Source: Acidimicrobiia bacterium (GTDB lineage Bacteria > Actinomycetota > Acidimicrobiia > Spongiisociales > SHLN01). From it: DNA of 11,421 nt. How positions within the stretch are numbered: position 1 is the first letter of the stretch; each line of letters starts with the position of its first letter. The translations under genes and the position numbers were made by a program. The notes beneath the pieces are model-generated. The model was not told where the DNA came from, did no database searches, and worked only from the letters and a program-made list of their open reading frames with translations. Shown piece after piece: positions 1 through 7,340 of this stretch. The stretch spans positions 1-11,421 of the forward strand of contig JABDOU010000352.1 of the NCBI GenBank assembly GCA_013043085.1, in the 5' to 3' direction.

Positions 1-1834
1 TTAGGGGCACGGTCGCCTGGCAGCCCAGCAAATCGTCGTGCGCATCGAATGCGAGACTGTGCAGTCGGAATGCCGGCGTTAGACCCGGGAGCTCCGTATG
101 ACCGTTGTGCCGGCCGCCAGGCCGGATCTCTGCTTCAACGATCACCGACTTGGCCGCAAGCTCGGCCATCATGACCCGGGTCGCCTCGTCGAACGCATAG
201 TCGTCCTCTTCGCCCGCATACAGCCAATAGCAGTAGCTGCGGAGGAAAAGCGGATCGCGATAGGTGACCTGAACATTCGGGGTCTCGGCCGCATTGATCG
301 CAATGTCCGAGGCGCTGCCGGCGAGAGGCGGAAAGTCCAGCGCCCCTGACAACGACGCTATCGATCCAAACAGGTGCTGACCGGCCCACCCGGCCGTGAA
401 TGCTCCCTGGCCGCCCATCGACCATCCCGTGAGGCCCCGCTGAGTCCGATCGTCGATCGTACGATATGTCGCGTCGACCTGTGGGATCAGATCTTCGAAG
501 AACATCGTGCGCCACTGTTCGACGCTCGTATTTGCGTACCAGGTGTCTTGCTCGTTGACGGTGCGGCCCGACGGGGTCACAACGATCATCTCCTCGACAA
601 AGCCCTCCCCGATCAGACGTTCAATCCGCTTGTCGAGATCGACGCCCTCCCACTGCCGGTTGCGACCACCTGCTCCGTGCAACACGTAGACCGTCGGGTA
701 GCGTCGGGTCGGGTTGTCGAAATAGGACGGAGGCAAAAACACGTCGAACTCGCGCCGGGCGTTGCTCACATCGGAGTTCACGAAGTCACGGAAGAAGCGT
801 GACCGGTCTCCGACCTCGAGCAAAGTCTCCGCGTCGAAGTACAGGAACTGAAGCGACACGTCTGGCCCCGTCTGGGGGGCGTGCGCAATACCCGGCTCTT
901 CCGCAACAGCTGTCCCGCCATCGCTCCAGGTCCGCCGGACCTCGGCCACGAGCAATCCGTCCGACGTTTCCCCAATTTCGAGGATCTCGTCGACTCTATC
1001 GATCCCGGGATGCAAATCGGTCACCCGGTCCATACGAGCGACCTGGCGGTCAAGACTGTGACCGGCGTGAAAGAAGCCGGGGTCGAGGGTTGCTGTATAC
1101 GCGTCGAGGTCGCCTGCCTTGAGAGCCGCGGCTTGTGATTCGATGACCTCGCGCACATCCTTGTGATCTCCTCCACCAACGGGCAGAAGCGCCACGCCAT
1201 AGAGCTCGCGACGCACCTCGTCGCGGGTGAAAACGCCGAGAGGGCCCCGGGCGATGCCGCCACCGCCGCCAGAGTCGCGCACGCGGACAGCGATGAGGTT
1301 TGGCTCCCTACCGAAGTTGAGTATTCCATCGGGAATTGCATAGAGGCGATGGTGAAAGAACGCGGTTTGCGCATTCGGTGGAAACCCACCCGACGCCCCG
1401 ATCAGAATCCCGTTGATATACACCTCGTCGGCATCGTCAATGATTCCCATCGACGCCCACATCGGCTCGTCGGCAGTTGCTTCGGGGAGCGTGAACGTCT
1501 GGCGGAACCAGGCGATTGCGTCTACTGCGTCAAGCTCGTACTGGCCCCCATCTTCCGGCGCCAACACCTCGACCCAACCGGAATCGTCATAGGACGAATC
1601 GGCGAAAGAGGGATCGTCGTCGATGACGAATCGCCAATAGCCGTCGAGACCGACACCCGTTGCAGGCTCGGCTGAACGCGCCGGCACTCCTACCAATGCC
1701 ATGAACAGGCCAAGGAGGATGGCGGTAAGCGCCAGCTCCCGCACTCCACCCATCAACGCGATCCAGATCGGCCCGGTGACCGTTGAAACTCTCGACACCC
1801 CCGGTTCGGCCGATCCTTGTGCATTGATTCTCAT
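1..1834 (-). CDS. Secreted multi-domain esterase (putative esterase / esterase D-like family), 3' end cut by window edge
   Basis: The minus frame is open without a stop from ATG 1834 to base 2 (611 codons) and the C-terminus lies outside the window. The start is supported by GAAGGAG four bases upstream. A long N-terminus leads to a hydrophobic stretch (about residues 34-50) ending ARSA-EP, which looks like a signal peptide; Met28 is an alternative start without a Shine-Dalgarno. Residues ~64-200 look like a galactose-binding/jelly-roll domain (W67, VYINGILIG, LIAVRVRD). Residues ~215-335 (AAALKAGDLDAYTATLDPGF) resemble an NTF2/SnoaL-like fold. Residues ~350-611 are an alpha/beta-hydrolase of the putative-esterase type: FDVFLPPSYF, YPTVYVLHGAGG, nucleophile elbow GWSMGG with Ser472, acid candidates Asp544/545 in AGEEDDYAFDE, and His576 or His579 in GGRHNGH. 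It probably hydrolyses an ester on an extracellular carbohydrate or polymer; the substrate cannot be read from the sequence. Catalytic class is fairly sure; the middle domain is inferred. Confidence 0.85.
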   Translation of the reverse strand, partial: MRINAQGSAEPGVSRVSTVTGPIWIALMGGVRELALTAILLGLFMALVGVPARSAEPATGVGLDGYWRFVIDDDPSFADSSYDDSGWVEVLAPEDGGQYELDAVDAIAWFRQTFTLPEATADEPMWASMGIIDDADEVYINGILIGASGGFPPNAQTAFFHHRLYAIPDGILNFGREPNLIAVRVRDSGGGGGIARGPLGVFTRDEVRRELYGVALLPVGGGDHKDVREVIESQAAALKAGDLDAYTATLDPGFFHAGHSLDRQVARMDRVTDLHPGIDRVDEILEIGETSDGLLVAEVRRTWSDGGTAVAEEPGIAHAPQTGPDVSLQFLYFDAETLLEVGDRSRFFRDFVNSDVSNARREFDVFLPPSYFDNPTRRYPTVYVLHGAGGRNRQWEGVDLDKRIERLIGEGFVEEMIVVTPSGRTVNEQDTWYANTSVEQWRTMFFEDLIPQVDATYRTIDDRTQRGLTGWSMGGQGAFTAGWAGQHLFGSIASLSGALDFPPLAGSASDIAINAAETPNVQVTYRDPLFLRSYCYWLYAGEEDDYAFDEATRVMMAELAAKSVIVEAEIRPGGRHNGHTELPGLTPAFRLHSLAFDAHDDLLGCQATVPL

Positions 1835-1912
1835 GGCGCTCCTTCGCTCGTGATGGAGGCAATCCAACAGCGCCTCCACGTGATAGGTGCCCCGCGACCG
1901 GCAGTCCTATAC
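1835..1912 (-). promoter_or_regulatory. Esterase 5' leader with GGGGCACCTA element and two hairpins
   Basis: From GTATAG (1912-1907) the minus strand runs through a GC hairpin (about 1902-1889, CCG/CGG core), the 10-mer GGGGCACCTA (1893-1884), a second hairpin with a perfect 7-bp stem TGGAGGC/GCCTCCA (1878-1872 with 1860-1854, 11-base loop), then GAAGGAG and the ATG at 1834. The same order, the same 10-mer and the same TATA-to-10-mer spacing occur before the M6 peptidase gene. It may be an RNA control element or a DNA operator overlapping the start of transcription. I do not recognise it as a named riboswitch. Confidence 0.5.
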
Positions 1913-1935
1913 CTGGAAATCGAGATTTCTCAAAC
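1906..1935 (-). promoter_or_regulatory. Candidate promoter of the esterase gene
   Basis: Read on the minus strand, GTTTGA (1935-1930), a 15-base spacer and AGGTAT (1914-1909) match the general-stress SigB/SigF pattern GTTT-N15ish-GGGTAT in most positions. The same bases also give a poorer vegetative reading, TTGAGA (1933-1928), 16 bases, TATAGG (1911-1906). The region lies just beyond the upstream terminator and directly before the esterase leader. Which sigma factor uses it is not decided by sequence alone. Confidence 0.5.
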
Positions 1936-1951
1936 GCCGCGGAAGGACACA

Positions 1952-1988
1952 CGAAAGAAGGCCTCCGGGAGATGGAGGCCTTCTTTCG
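1952..1988 (-). terminator. Intrinsic terminator after the M6 peptidase gene
   Basis: A perfect 15-bp inverted repeat (1952-1966 with 1974-1988, arms CGAAAGAAGGCCTCC and its complement) encloses a 7-base loop. It starts 18 bases after the stop of the M6 peptidase gene. The outer arms are A-rich on one side and T-rich on the other (CTTCTTT), so the end of the 3' arm forms part of the U-tract in either direction. It isolates the peptidase transcript from the esterase promoter that begins within 20 bases. Confidence 0.85.
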
Positions 1989-2006
1989 ACTGAGGGGAGA
2001 CCTGGA

Positions 2007-5000
2007 CTAGATGACCGAGATCCGGACTCCGTTCGATTCGAGATCTCCGATGACGGCGTAATACTCGACATCGTCGGCTGGCATCGTGACCGCAAACGTC
2101 GCCACGCCAAGCACGTCCGTTAGGGCGGCGGCTTGGCCCGTCGTGCCATCGGCGGTTACCCAGTGCAGCGTCACGCTCGTTGTCTCCAGCAGGCCCTGTT
2201 GGCCCTCCACCTCAGCCACCAGGAGCACCGGGGTCCCGGCAACTGCCTGGCTCAGCAGGATGGGGTCGAGGGTGATCACATGGGCCTCGGACGCTCCGCT
2301 GTCTCCGCCGGCGGGTGCCGTCGGCGATTCGCCCGCTCCGGGTTGCGGTGCCGCCGCCGGATCGTTGTTCACCGGATCGACGATTGGATCGTGCAGGTGG
2401 ATATTGCCACCATCGATATTGTTGCCGTCGACACGATCCCTGGTCGAATAGACACAGTCGGACGTGCATTCGACATAGAAGTAGTCCAACGGCAGCTCGT
2501 TGTTCTTTCCGTTGTCGATGCCACAGGCGAAGAATGCGCCGTTGCCTTCGATATCGCCGAACTCATAGGAGCCGAGAGCGGTGAAGGCAAACGAGCTCTC
2601 ACCGTCGAGGATGACCCCGCCACAGTCGACATCGGTCCCTGTGGTCAACGAGGTGATCGTCTTCGCATCGATCTTGAAATCCATACCTTTGTCGTGGACC
2701 TTCAGTTTGCCCTTCAACGCTCCCTTGTAGTGCTTGGCATCGAAGCTGAAATCGACCTTGTCGTACTTCTCTTCCGTCGCCCGGTCCCAGTGCCCGGAAC
2801 CATGGACACGGCCTTCGCCTTTCGAGCAAACCGGCTGATCCGGATCAACTTCGGATCCGCCAAGGGTGAGCGAGCCGAACTGCTCGCCTTCGATGAGTGG
2901 CACCGAGCACGACGTGTGGATCTCGACGGTCTGGAGCAGCGTGCCGCCCTCGCCGTCGTAGATGTGAATGAACACCTTGGACCCGAAGTCGTCTTCGTCT
3001 TCCAGTGCGGCCTGCAGGGTGAACTGACCACCGTCGGCCACATCTCCCTCGAACCACACCTTGGCGTTGTCGTAGCTCGGATCCTCCTTGTTGGTAGCCC
3101 GGATGAAGACGTCACCCGATGCCCCGCCCTGTTCGTGATCCCAGCAATCGGCTTTCTTGCCCTGGCTGTTGGCGGAATCCGCACAACTGCCACCGACGAA
3201 CGTCAGGGTCAACTCCTGCGGCTTCTCTTTGTCGGCACACAGGTCATTGCGGCACGTATCGTCTCCGGTGTTGGAGTTGTCAACGGTTACGGTCACGGTA
3301 TCCGTGCTACTGGCGCCGTCTAGGTCGGTCACCGTCAACGTCGCCGTGTAAACGCCTTCGGCGTCGTAGGAATGGACGACCGACTGGCCGGTGGCGGTGG
3401 TGTCGTCCCCGAAGTCCCAGCCATAGGTCAGCTCGCCTGCCGTCTGCCGATCGTCGTATGACCCGGAGCCGTCGAAGGTGACCGGCGAGTTGACCGTGGT
3501 CTCGGTCGGCCGGGCTTGGGCGACAGCGGTTGGTGGCAGGTTGTCGCCGGCTCCGTAGCCGAAGGCGGTGCAGCCCTCGCCGGCGCTGATCACGGCGTCG
3601 GCCGTGAGATTTCCGTATGCCGGGCTCACCGGACCAATGTCCTGGCCGGACATGCTGGTCACATCGAGCGTCAGACAGCCGTAGTCGAAGTGCCAGAACC
3701 CGTCGCCGTACTTCGAATTGGGGTCGTCAAAGCTGTTTATGAAGCCCTCTGGCTGTTCGGCATTGATGGCGTCGGTGAAGAAGTCATCGCCTGCAGCCGA
3801 CGTAAACGAGACGTCCTGACAGTTGCCGGTTTGTTCGTCCACGCAATCGCTTCCCGGAATCGGCTGCGAGTCGAGGTAATGCTGGGCCGGCGGCGGGGGG
3901 GTGCCGTTGTTGCCATAGCCGTGAGCTTCATCGGTGTAGTCGATGAAGATCCCGGGCTGCCAGGCTGTGTCGCCCCGGTCACTCTGACCATGGCCGTCGA
4001 AGTCGAACCCCGACTGGTCGCGCAACTCGAGGTAGTAGGCGTGATCTGCCGGATTGTCGTCCGAGGCGTTCACGCGATTCCAGCCGTCTGTGGTGTAGCG
4101 ATACAGATCGTCGGTGTCCTCGAAATCCGAGCTGTAGATCACCTGGCCATCGGCCCGAACCACAACGTCGTCGATGAACCAGCCCGGGCGGTCGAAACCC
4201 GGATCAGTGGAGTAGCTGAAGCGCAGAACCGCTCCGGCGTTGCCTGCCAGGTCGCTGATGTCATACGCATCGGCCAGGAAGGGTGCCCCGTGCGAGTAGT
4301 CGTTGGCCAACGGTGCCCGAGCGACGGTCTCGACACCCTGCTCGTACGCCCCACTGGTACCGGTTAGTCCGTTGTTGAGCTCGGTCATGCAGCCGTTGCT
4401 GTTGGGGTTGAAGTCGTTGGTCGTCGTGTAACCGTTCTGGGACGCGTGGCTCGTGTAGAAGACGCCATCGGTTGTCGTCAGAACGAAGCCGTAGTCGTAG
4501 TCCCATTCGATGTCCCAGCTGGACTCGAACTCGACGGTCACAGTCGTGCCCGGGTCGAAGGCGGCCAACTCGGGCAAGGCTATGTCCAGGTTGTGGGCGC
4601 CGCTTGGCGAGCATCCGAAGTCGTTGCCGCGCCCCGACCACCATGCGTGCGTGCCCGACGGGATGTCGCCCGGATCGATCAGCTGCCGGCCACCGAGCTT
4701 GAGGGCGTACGCCTGACCGTTGTGGATGTTTTGGTCACCGTTCGCTGCCGACAGGGTGTAAATCTCCCCGTTTGGCTTCTGCCAGGTGATCGTCCCGGTG
4801 TCATTCTTGATCTCGTTCCAACCCGAGACGTTTCTCGTCTCACCGGGATCGAGGAATTCCGGTACCACCCACCCCATCTCCTGCTTACCGAAAATCGTCA
4901 TGTGCTGGCTGTAATCGGCGGCCATGAGGTTGAGGTCGCCGTACACCTCGGCACTCGAGTTGTAGAAGTCGGGGAGGCCGAGATGATGCCCGTACTCGTG

Positions 5001-7199
5001 GCTGATCACCGAAGCGGACTGGAACACCGTCTCGGGGTTGACGTTGTACGGGCCAACCCGCACGTACACAGGTAGAGAATCAACACCGGTGCCCCCTCCC
5101 GACGCGCAGTCCGTGTACTGCGTGCGGTTGGCGCTCGTCCAGCACTGCGGGATCTCTGTCAGGCTCTTGAGCTGATCGTCGCTGATATAGCCGCGAAGCC
5201 CTGTAGCCGAATCCTGGTACATGCCTTCCAGGCTGGCCGAGTGCGGCCAGATGTTGTCATAGAACGGCGCCTGTCCGCCGAAGTACTCGCAGATCACGGC
5301 AATCTGGGAGGCACCGTTTCCTCCGCAGCCGACGAACACCATCATGAAGAAGTCGACGACGCCATCCTTATCGGAGTCGTACTCGTTGTAGTCGATCTCC
5401 GGATCAGCGATCTGGGCCGCATCGAAGACGGCCTTGCCAATGGGACCACAGGCCTGATCAATGGCGACCGTGGTTGCCGTGAAAGCCGGGAAGTCGCCGC
5501 CGTAGTACTCGGTGGTGCCGGGCATCTGGTACCAACCGTCCTCAATCCGAGTATCGAAGGCCGCTGTGCCGACGAGACCGGGCTCGGCGAACGTTGCGCC
5601 GCGACAACCCGCATACAGCGGGTTGGTGCGGTCCGTCGTCGTGAAGTCGAAGCCGGGGTCGTAGTCGGAGAAAGCAGCAGTAGCGATGCCTGCCGATGGC
5701 ACGCTGCCCTGTGGGAACAGCTGTCCGAAGCTCATCTCCTGGTAGAGGTTGAAGGTCGAACCGACGAAGCCAGGATCGTTGACGATCGTATCAAGCTTCT
5801 CCGAGTCGTTATCCCATGTGTCGTTGTTCTGGCGGTCCAGGTCGACCCACTCCACCGGGACCATCGGGAACGGCTTGTCACCGTACCGAGCCGTGTCGAA
5901 TTCGGCCGCAGGCGGAATCACCTTCGGTCCGTGTGTGGCAGACGTGATCGCCGGCCCGGAATAGCCGTCATACGTCAGGCTGGCAGTAGTCGACAGATCC
6001 TTCCAGACAACCTCGTTGTCTTCAGCAAGGCTGGCCGCCCGCGCCGTAACAACCAGGGTGCGGGTGTTCGGGCCTGCCTCGTTGGCAGCCGGAACGGTGC
6101 CGACGTTCCAGGTAATCGAAGCGGGCACCACGGCGGCCGTGCCGGCTCCGGTGAGCGGGGTGGCATCCTGGAAAGTGGCCGACGATGGTGCGGACAATGT
6201 GACGCTGACGTTCTCGGCGTCACTGGTGGTGGCGTTTGTCACAAAAATGCGGAACGGGTACGCCTCGCCCGGCTTCACCCAGCCGACCGAGGATACGAAG
6301 CTTGCCTCGACCGAGACGGCATCCGACGCGGCGAGCAAGGTGACAGGTGCGCTGCCCGCTTCGGCGGCAGCCCACTGACCGGTACTGGGATCGTCGTAGG
6401 TCGCATCGATCGCGAGTACAGCGATCGTAAGCTCGACGCCGCTGCCGACCGGCTCGAGATCGGCGGTGAGGCTGCCCGGGATCGTCGAGGAATAGTTGCC
6501 GGCGGCGTCTGCTGTGATAGGTCCGCCGGGGACCGGGCGCACTTCGCCAGACGGTGTGCGAACTGCGAGGGTGAAGGTGGCGGGCACGCCCGTGCGCTGT
6601 ACGCCGGTGAGGTTGGTCACCGTGTCCAGCTCAGCGATGTTGCCGGTAACCGGCAGATCGTCGCCTGGCCCGTAGGGGGCGCCGCCGGCATCGACCGACA
6701 CGGACGCGCCGAGGAGCCGATGTCCGAAACCGGTCTGCCCGGAATCCTCGCCGTCGACGAAGACAACGGCGGTGATCCAACCGGCAGGCCAGGTGGCCTC
6801 AGGCGTAATCGAGAACTGCCACTCGTTGTCGACGGAGTCGTAGAGCGCGTCTTGACTCTCGATAGCTGATCCATTGGGGCCATAAAACGTCACAACAACG
6901 TCTGCCGTGCTATCGGCGCCGGCGATCCCGAATGGTACGAACCCACAATCGTCCGAGCTGAAGTAGGCATTTCCGGAGACATTGAGACCGAAGCCCGTGC
7001 AGGCAGGCTGTGGAACAGGGAATTTGTAGAACAAGAATCCGGAGGCAGCCGCATGTGCAGGTGGTGGCGTGGCCTGGAGCGCGCCAGGAAGATCGGCCGG
7101 TACATCACTCCCGGCTGCCATTGCGCCCAGCGGCATGATCGAAAATATCATGGACAAGACGCCGATCAAGGCGACCAATCTGCGTAGCTTCGTTCCCAT
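2007..7199 (-). CDS. Secreted M6-family (immune inhibitor A-like) zinc metallopeptidase with Ig-like, PKD and Cys-rich C-terminal domains
   Basis: 1730 residues from ATG 7199, chosen because AAGGAG sits four bases upstream and the protein then opens with a textbook signal peptide (K4/R6/R7, hydrophobic 8-24, cleavage near AMA-AG at 28/29). An in-frame ATG at 7247 would add 16 residues with no ribosome site and would break the signal peptide. Residues ~297-395 form an Ig/DUF11-like domain. The peptidase spans ~435-800: zinc motif HEYGHHLGLPD with His734, Glu735, His738 and Asp744, Met-turn Met759 (LNLMAADY), and a possible Ca site DSDKDG at 608-613. A jelly-roll region (PGWFIDDVVV) follows, a PKD domain is at ~1223-1306 (YGWDFGDD), a Cys-containing domain at ~1327-1447 (HTSCSVPLIEGEQFGSLTL), then a second Cys domain to ~1590, a Pro/Ala/Gly linker and a final Ig-like domain (~1642-1730). 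The 1327-1447 block resembles a surface-protein domain I recall as DUF7467, unverified. No LPxTG anchor. Expected to degrade extracellular proteins. Confidence 0.93.
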   Translation of the reverse strand: MGTKLRRLVALIGVLSMIFSIMPLGAMAAGSDVPADLPGALQATPPPAHAAASGFLFYKFPVPQPACTGFGLNVSGNAYFSSDDCGFVPFGIAGADSTADVVVTFYGPNGSAIESQDALYDSVDNEWQFSITPEATWPAGWITAVVFVDGEDSGQTGFGHRLLGASVSVDAGGAPYGPGDDLPVTGNIAELDTVTNLTGVQRTGVPATFTLAVRTPSGEVRPVPGGPITADAAGNYSSTIPGSLTADLEPVGSGVELTIAVLAIDATYDDPSTGQWAAAEAGSAPVTLLAASDAVSVEASFVSSVGWVKPGEAYPFRIFVTNATTSDAENVSVTLSAPSSATFQDATPLTGAGTAAVVPASITWNVGTVPAANEAGPNTRTLVVTARAASLAEDNEVVWKDLSTTASLTYDGYSGPAITSATHGPKVIPPAAEFDTARYGDKPFPMVPVEWVDLDRQNNDTWDNDSEKLDTIVNDPGFVGSTFNLYQEMSFGQLFPQGSVPSAGIATAAFSDYDPGFDFTTTDRTNPLYAGCRGATFAEPGLVGTAAFDTRIEDGWYQMPGTTEYYGGDFPAFTATTVAIDQACGPIGKAVFDAAQIADPEIDYNEYDSDKDGVVDFFMMVFVGCGGNGASQIAVICEYFGGQAPFYDNIWPHSASLEGMYQDSATGLRGYISDDQLKSLTEIPQCWTSANRTQYTDCASGGGTGVDSLPVYVRVGPYNVNPETVFQSASVISHEYGHHLGLPDFYNSSAEVYGDLNLMAADYSQHMTIFGKQEMGWVVPEFLDPGETRNVSGWNEIKNDTGTITWQKPNGEIYTLSAANGDQNIHNGQAYALKLGGRQLIDPGDIPSGTHAWWSGRGNDFGCSPSGAHNLDIALPELAAFDPGTTVTVEFESSWDIEWDYDYGFVLTTTDGVFYTSHASQNGYTTTNDFNPNSNGCMTELNNGLTGTSGAYEQGVETVARAPLANDYSHGAPFLADAYDISDLAGNAGAVLRFSYSTDPGFDRPGWFIDDVVVRADGQVIYSSDFEDTDDLYRYTTDGWNRVNASDDNPADHAYYLELRDQSGFDFDGHGQSDRGDTAWQPGIFIDYTDEAHGYGNNGTPPPPAQHYLDSQPIPGSDCVDEQTGNCQDVSFTSAAGDDFFTDAINAEQPEGFINSFDDPNSKYGDGFWHFDYGCLTLDVTSMSGQDIGPVSPAYGNLTADAVISAGEGCTAFGYGAGDNLPPTAVAQARPTETTVNSPVTFDGSGSYDDRQTAGELTYGWDFGDDTTATGQSVVHSYDAEGVYTATLTVTDLDGASSTDTVTVTVDNSNTGDDTCRNDLCADKEKPQELTLTFVGGSCADSANSQGKKADCWDHEQGGASGDVFIRATNKEDPSYDNAKVWFEGDVADGGQFTLQAALEDEDDFGSKVFIHIYDGEGGTLLQTVEIHTSCSVPLIEGEQFGSLTLGGSEVDPDQPVCSKGEGRVHGSGHWDRATEEKYDKVDFSFDAKHYKGALKGKLKVHDKGMDFKIDAKTITSLTTGTDVDCGGVILDGESSFAFTALGSYEFGDIEGNGAFFACGIDNGKNNELPLDYFYVECTSDCVYSTRDRVDGNNIDGGNIHLHDPIVDPVNNDPAAAPQPGAGESPTAPAGGDSGASEAHVITLDPILLSQAVAGTPVLLVAEVEGQQGLLETTSVTLHWVTADGTTGQAAALTDVLGVATFAVTMPADDVEYYAVIGDLESNGVRISVI

Positions 7200-7280
7200 T
7201 CTGCTCCTTGGCATTTTGCGTCCAGCCTTCTCAGCTGGCTCCGTCATGCAGTAGGTGCCCCGCGCGGGCTGCGCTTATAC
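7200..7280 (-). promoter_or_regulatory. M6 peptidase promoter -10 and 5' leader with GGGGCACCTA element
   Basis: On the minus strand GTATAA (7280-7275) is followed by a GC hairpin (7269-7257, CCC/GGG core), the 10-mer GGGGCACCTA (7261-7252), a hairpin CCAGC/GCTGG (7238-7234 with 7226-7222), then AAGGAG and the ATG at 7199. The distance from GTATA to the 10-mer equals that in the esterase leader. No clear -35 box: no TTGACA or GTTT lies 15-19 bases upstream. Two ATGs inside the leader (7247 and 7214) lack ribosome sites and are read as untranslated. Confidence 0.5.
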
Positions 7281-7319
7281 ATGATTTCTTCTCTCACTCG
7301 CTTAAAGCCGAAAGAGACG

Positions 7320-7329
7320 TTTCGCGAAA
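7320..7329. other. Short palindrome TTTCGCGAAA in the divergent intergenic region
   Basis: A perfect 10-base palindrome lies between the divergent M6 peptidase and phosphatase genes, about 40 bases upstream of the peptidase TATA box and 11 bases before the chosen phosphatase start. It could be a repressor site. Ten-base palindromes arise by chance, so this is weak. I found no convincing promoter or Shine-Dalgarno for the phosphatase gene in 7281-7340. Confidence 0.2.
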
Positions 7330-7340
7330 ACGCTGCTTTC

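Noticed and set aside
1..10. TTAGGGGCAC at the left edge as another copy of the leader element
   Set aside because: It lies inside esterase coding sequence with no TATA box or hairpin at the right distance. Similar GGTGCCCC strings near 4283 and 5088 are also plain coding matches.
98..802. Plus-strand frames at 98-349 and 374-802, and minus-strand frames at 135-515 and 1587-1952
   Set aside because: All are shadows of the esterase gene, whose true minus frame is open from 1834 through the left edge and carries GWSMGG.
5241..6869. 542-codon open frame on the plus strand opposite the M6 peptidase, plus others at 2133-3323 and 3516-4367
   Set aside because: They lie wholly opposite a gene with clear catalytic motifs and a signal peptide. 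Their translations are Arg/Val/Gly-rich with no recognisable domain, as expected for the antisense frame of GC-rich coding DNA.
7200..7247. TPP (CTGAGA) or c-di-GMP (GGACGCAAA) riboswitch in the M6 peptidase leader
   Set aside because: Only these short strings match. The second THI-box parts, and GGGCAAACC of the c-di-GMP aptamer, are missing, and neither string occurs in the esterase leader of the same layout.
7200..7247. N-terminal extension of the M6 peptidase from ATG 7247
   Set aside because: There is no ribosome site at 7247, the extension disrupts a clean signal peptide, and AAGGAG is correctly placed for ATG 7199.
7281..7340. Phosphatase start at ATG 7281
   Set aside because: It adds 20 residues outside the HATPase domain, has no Shine-Dalgarno and directly abuts the divergent TATA box.
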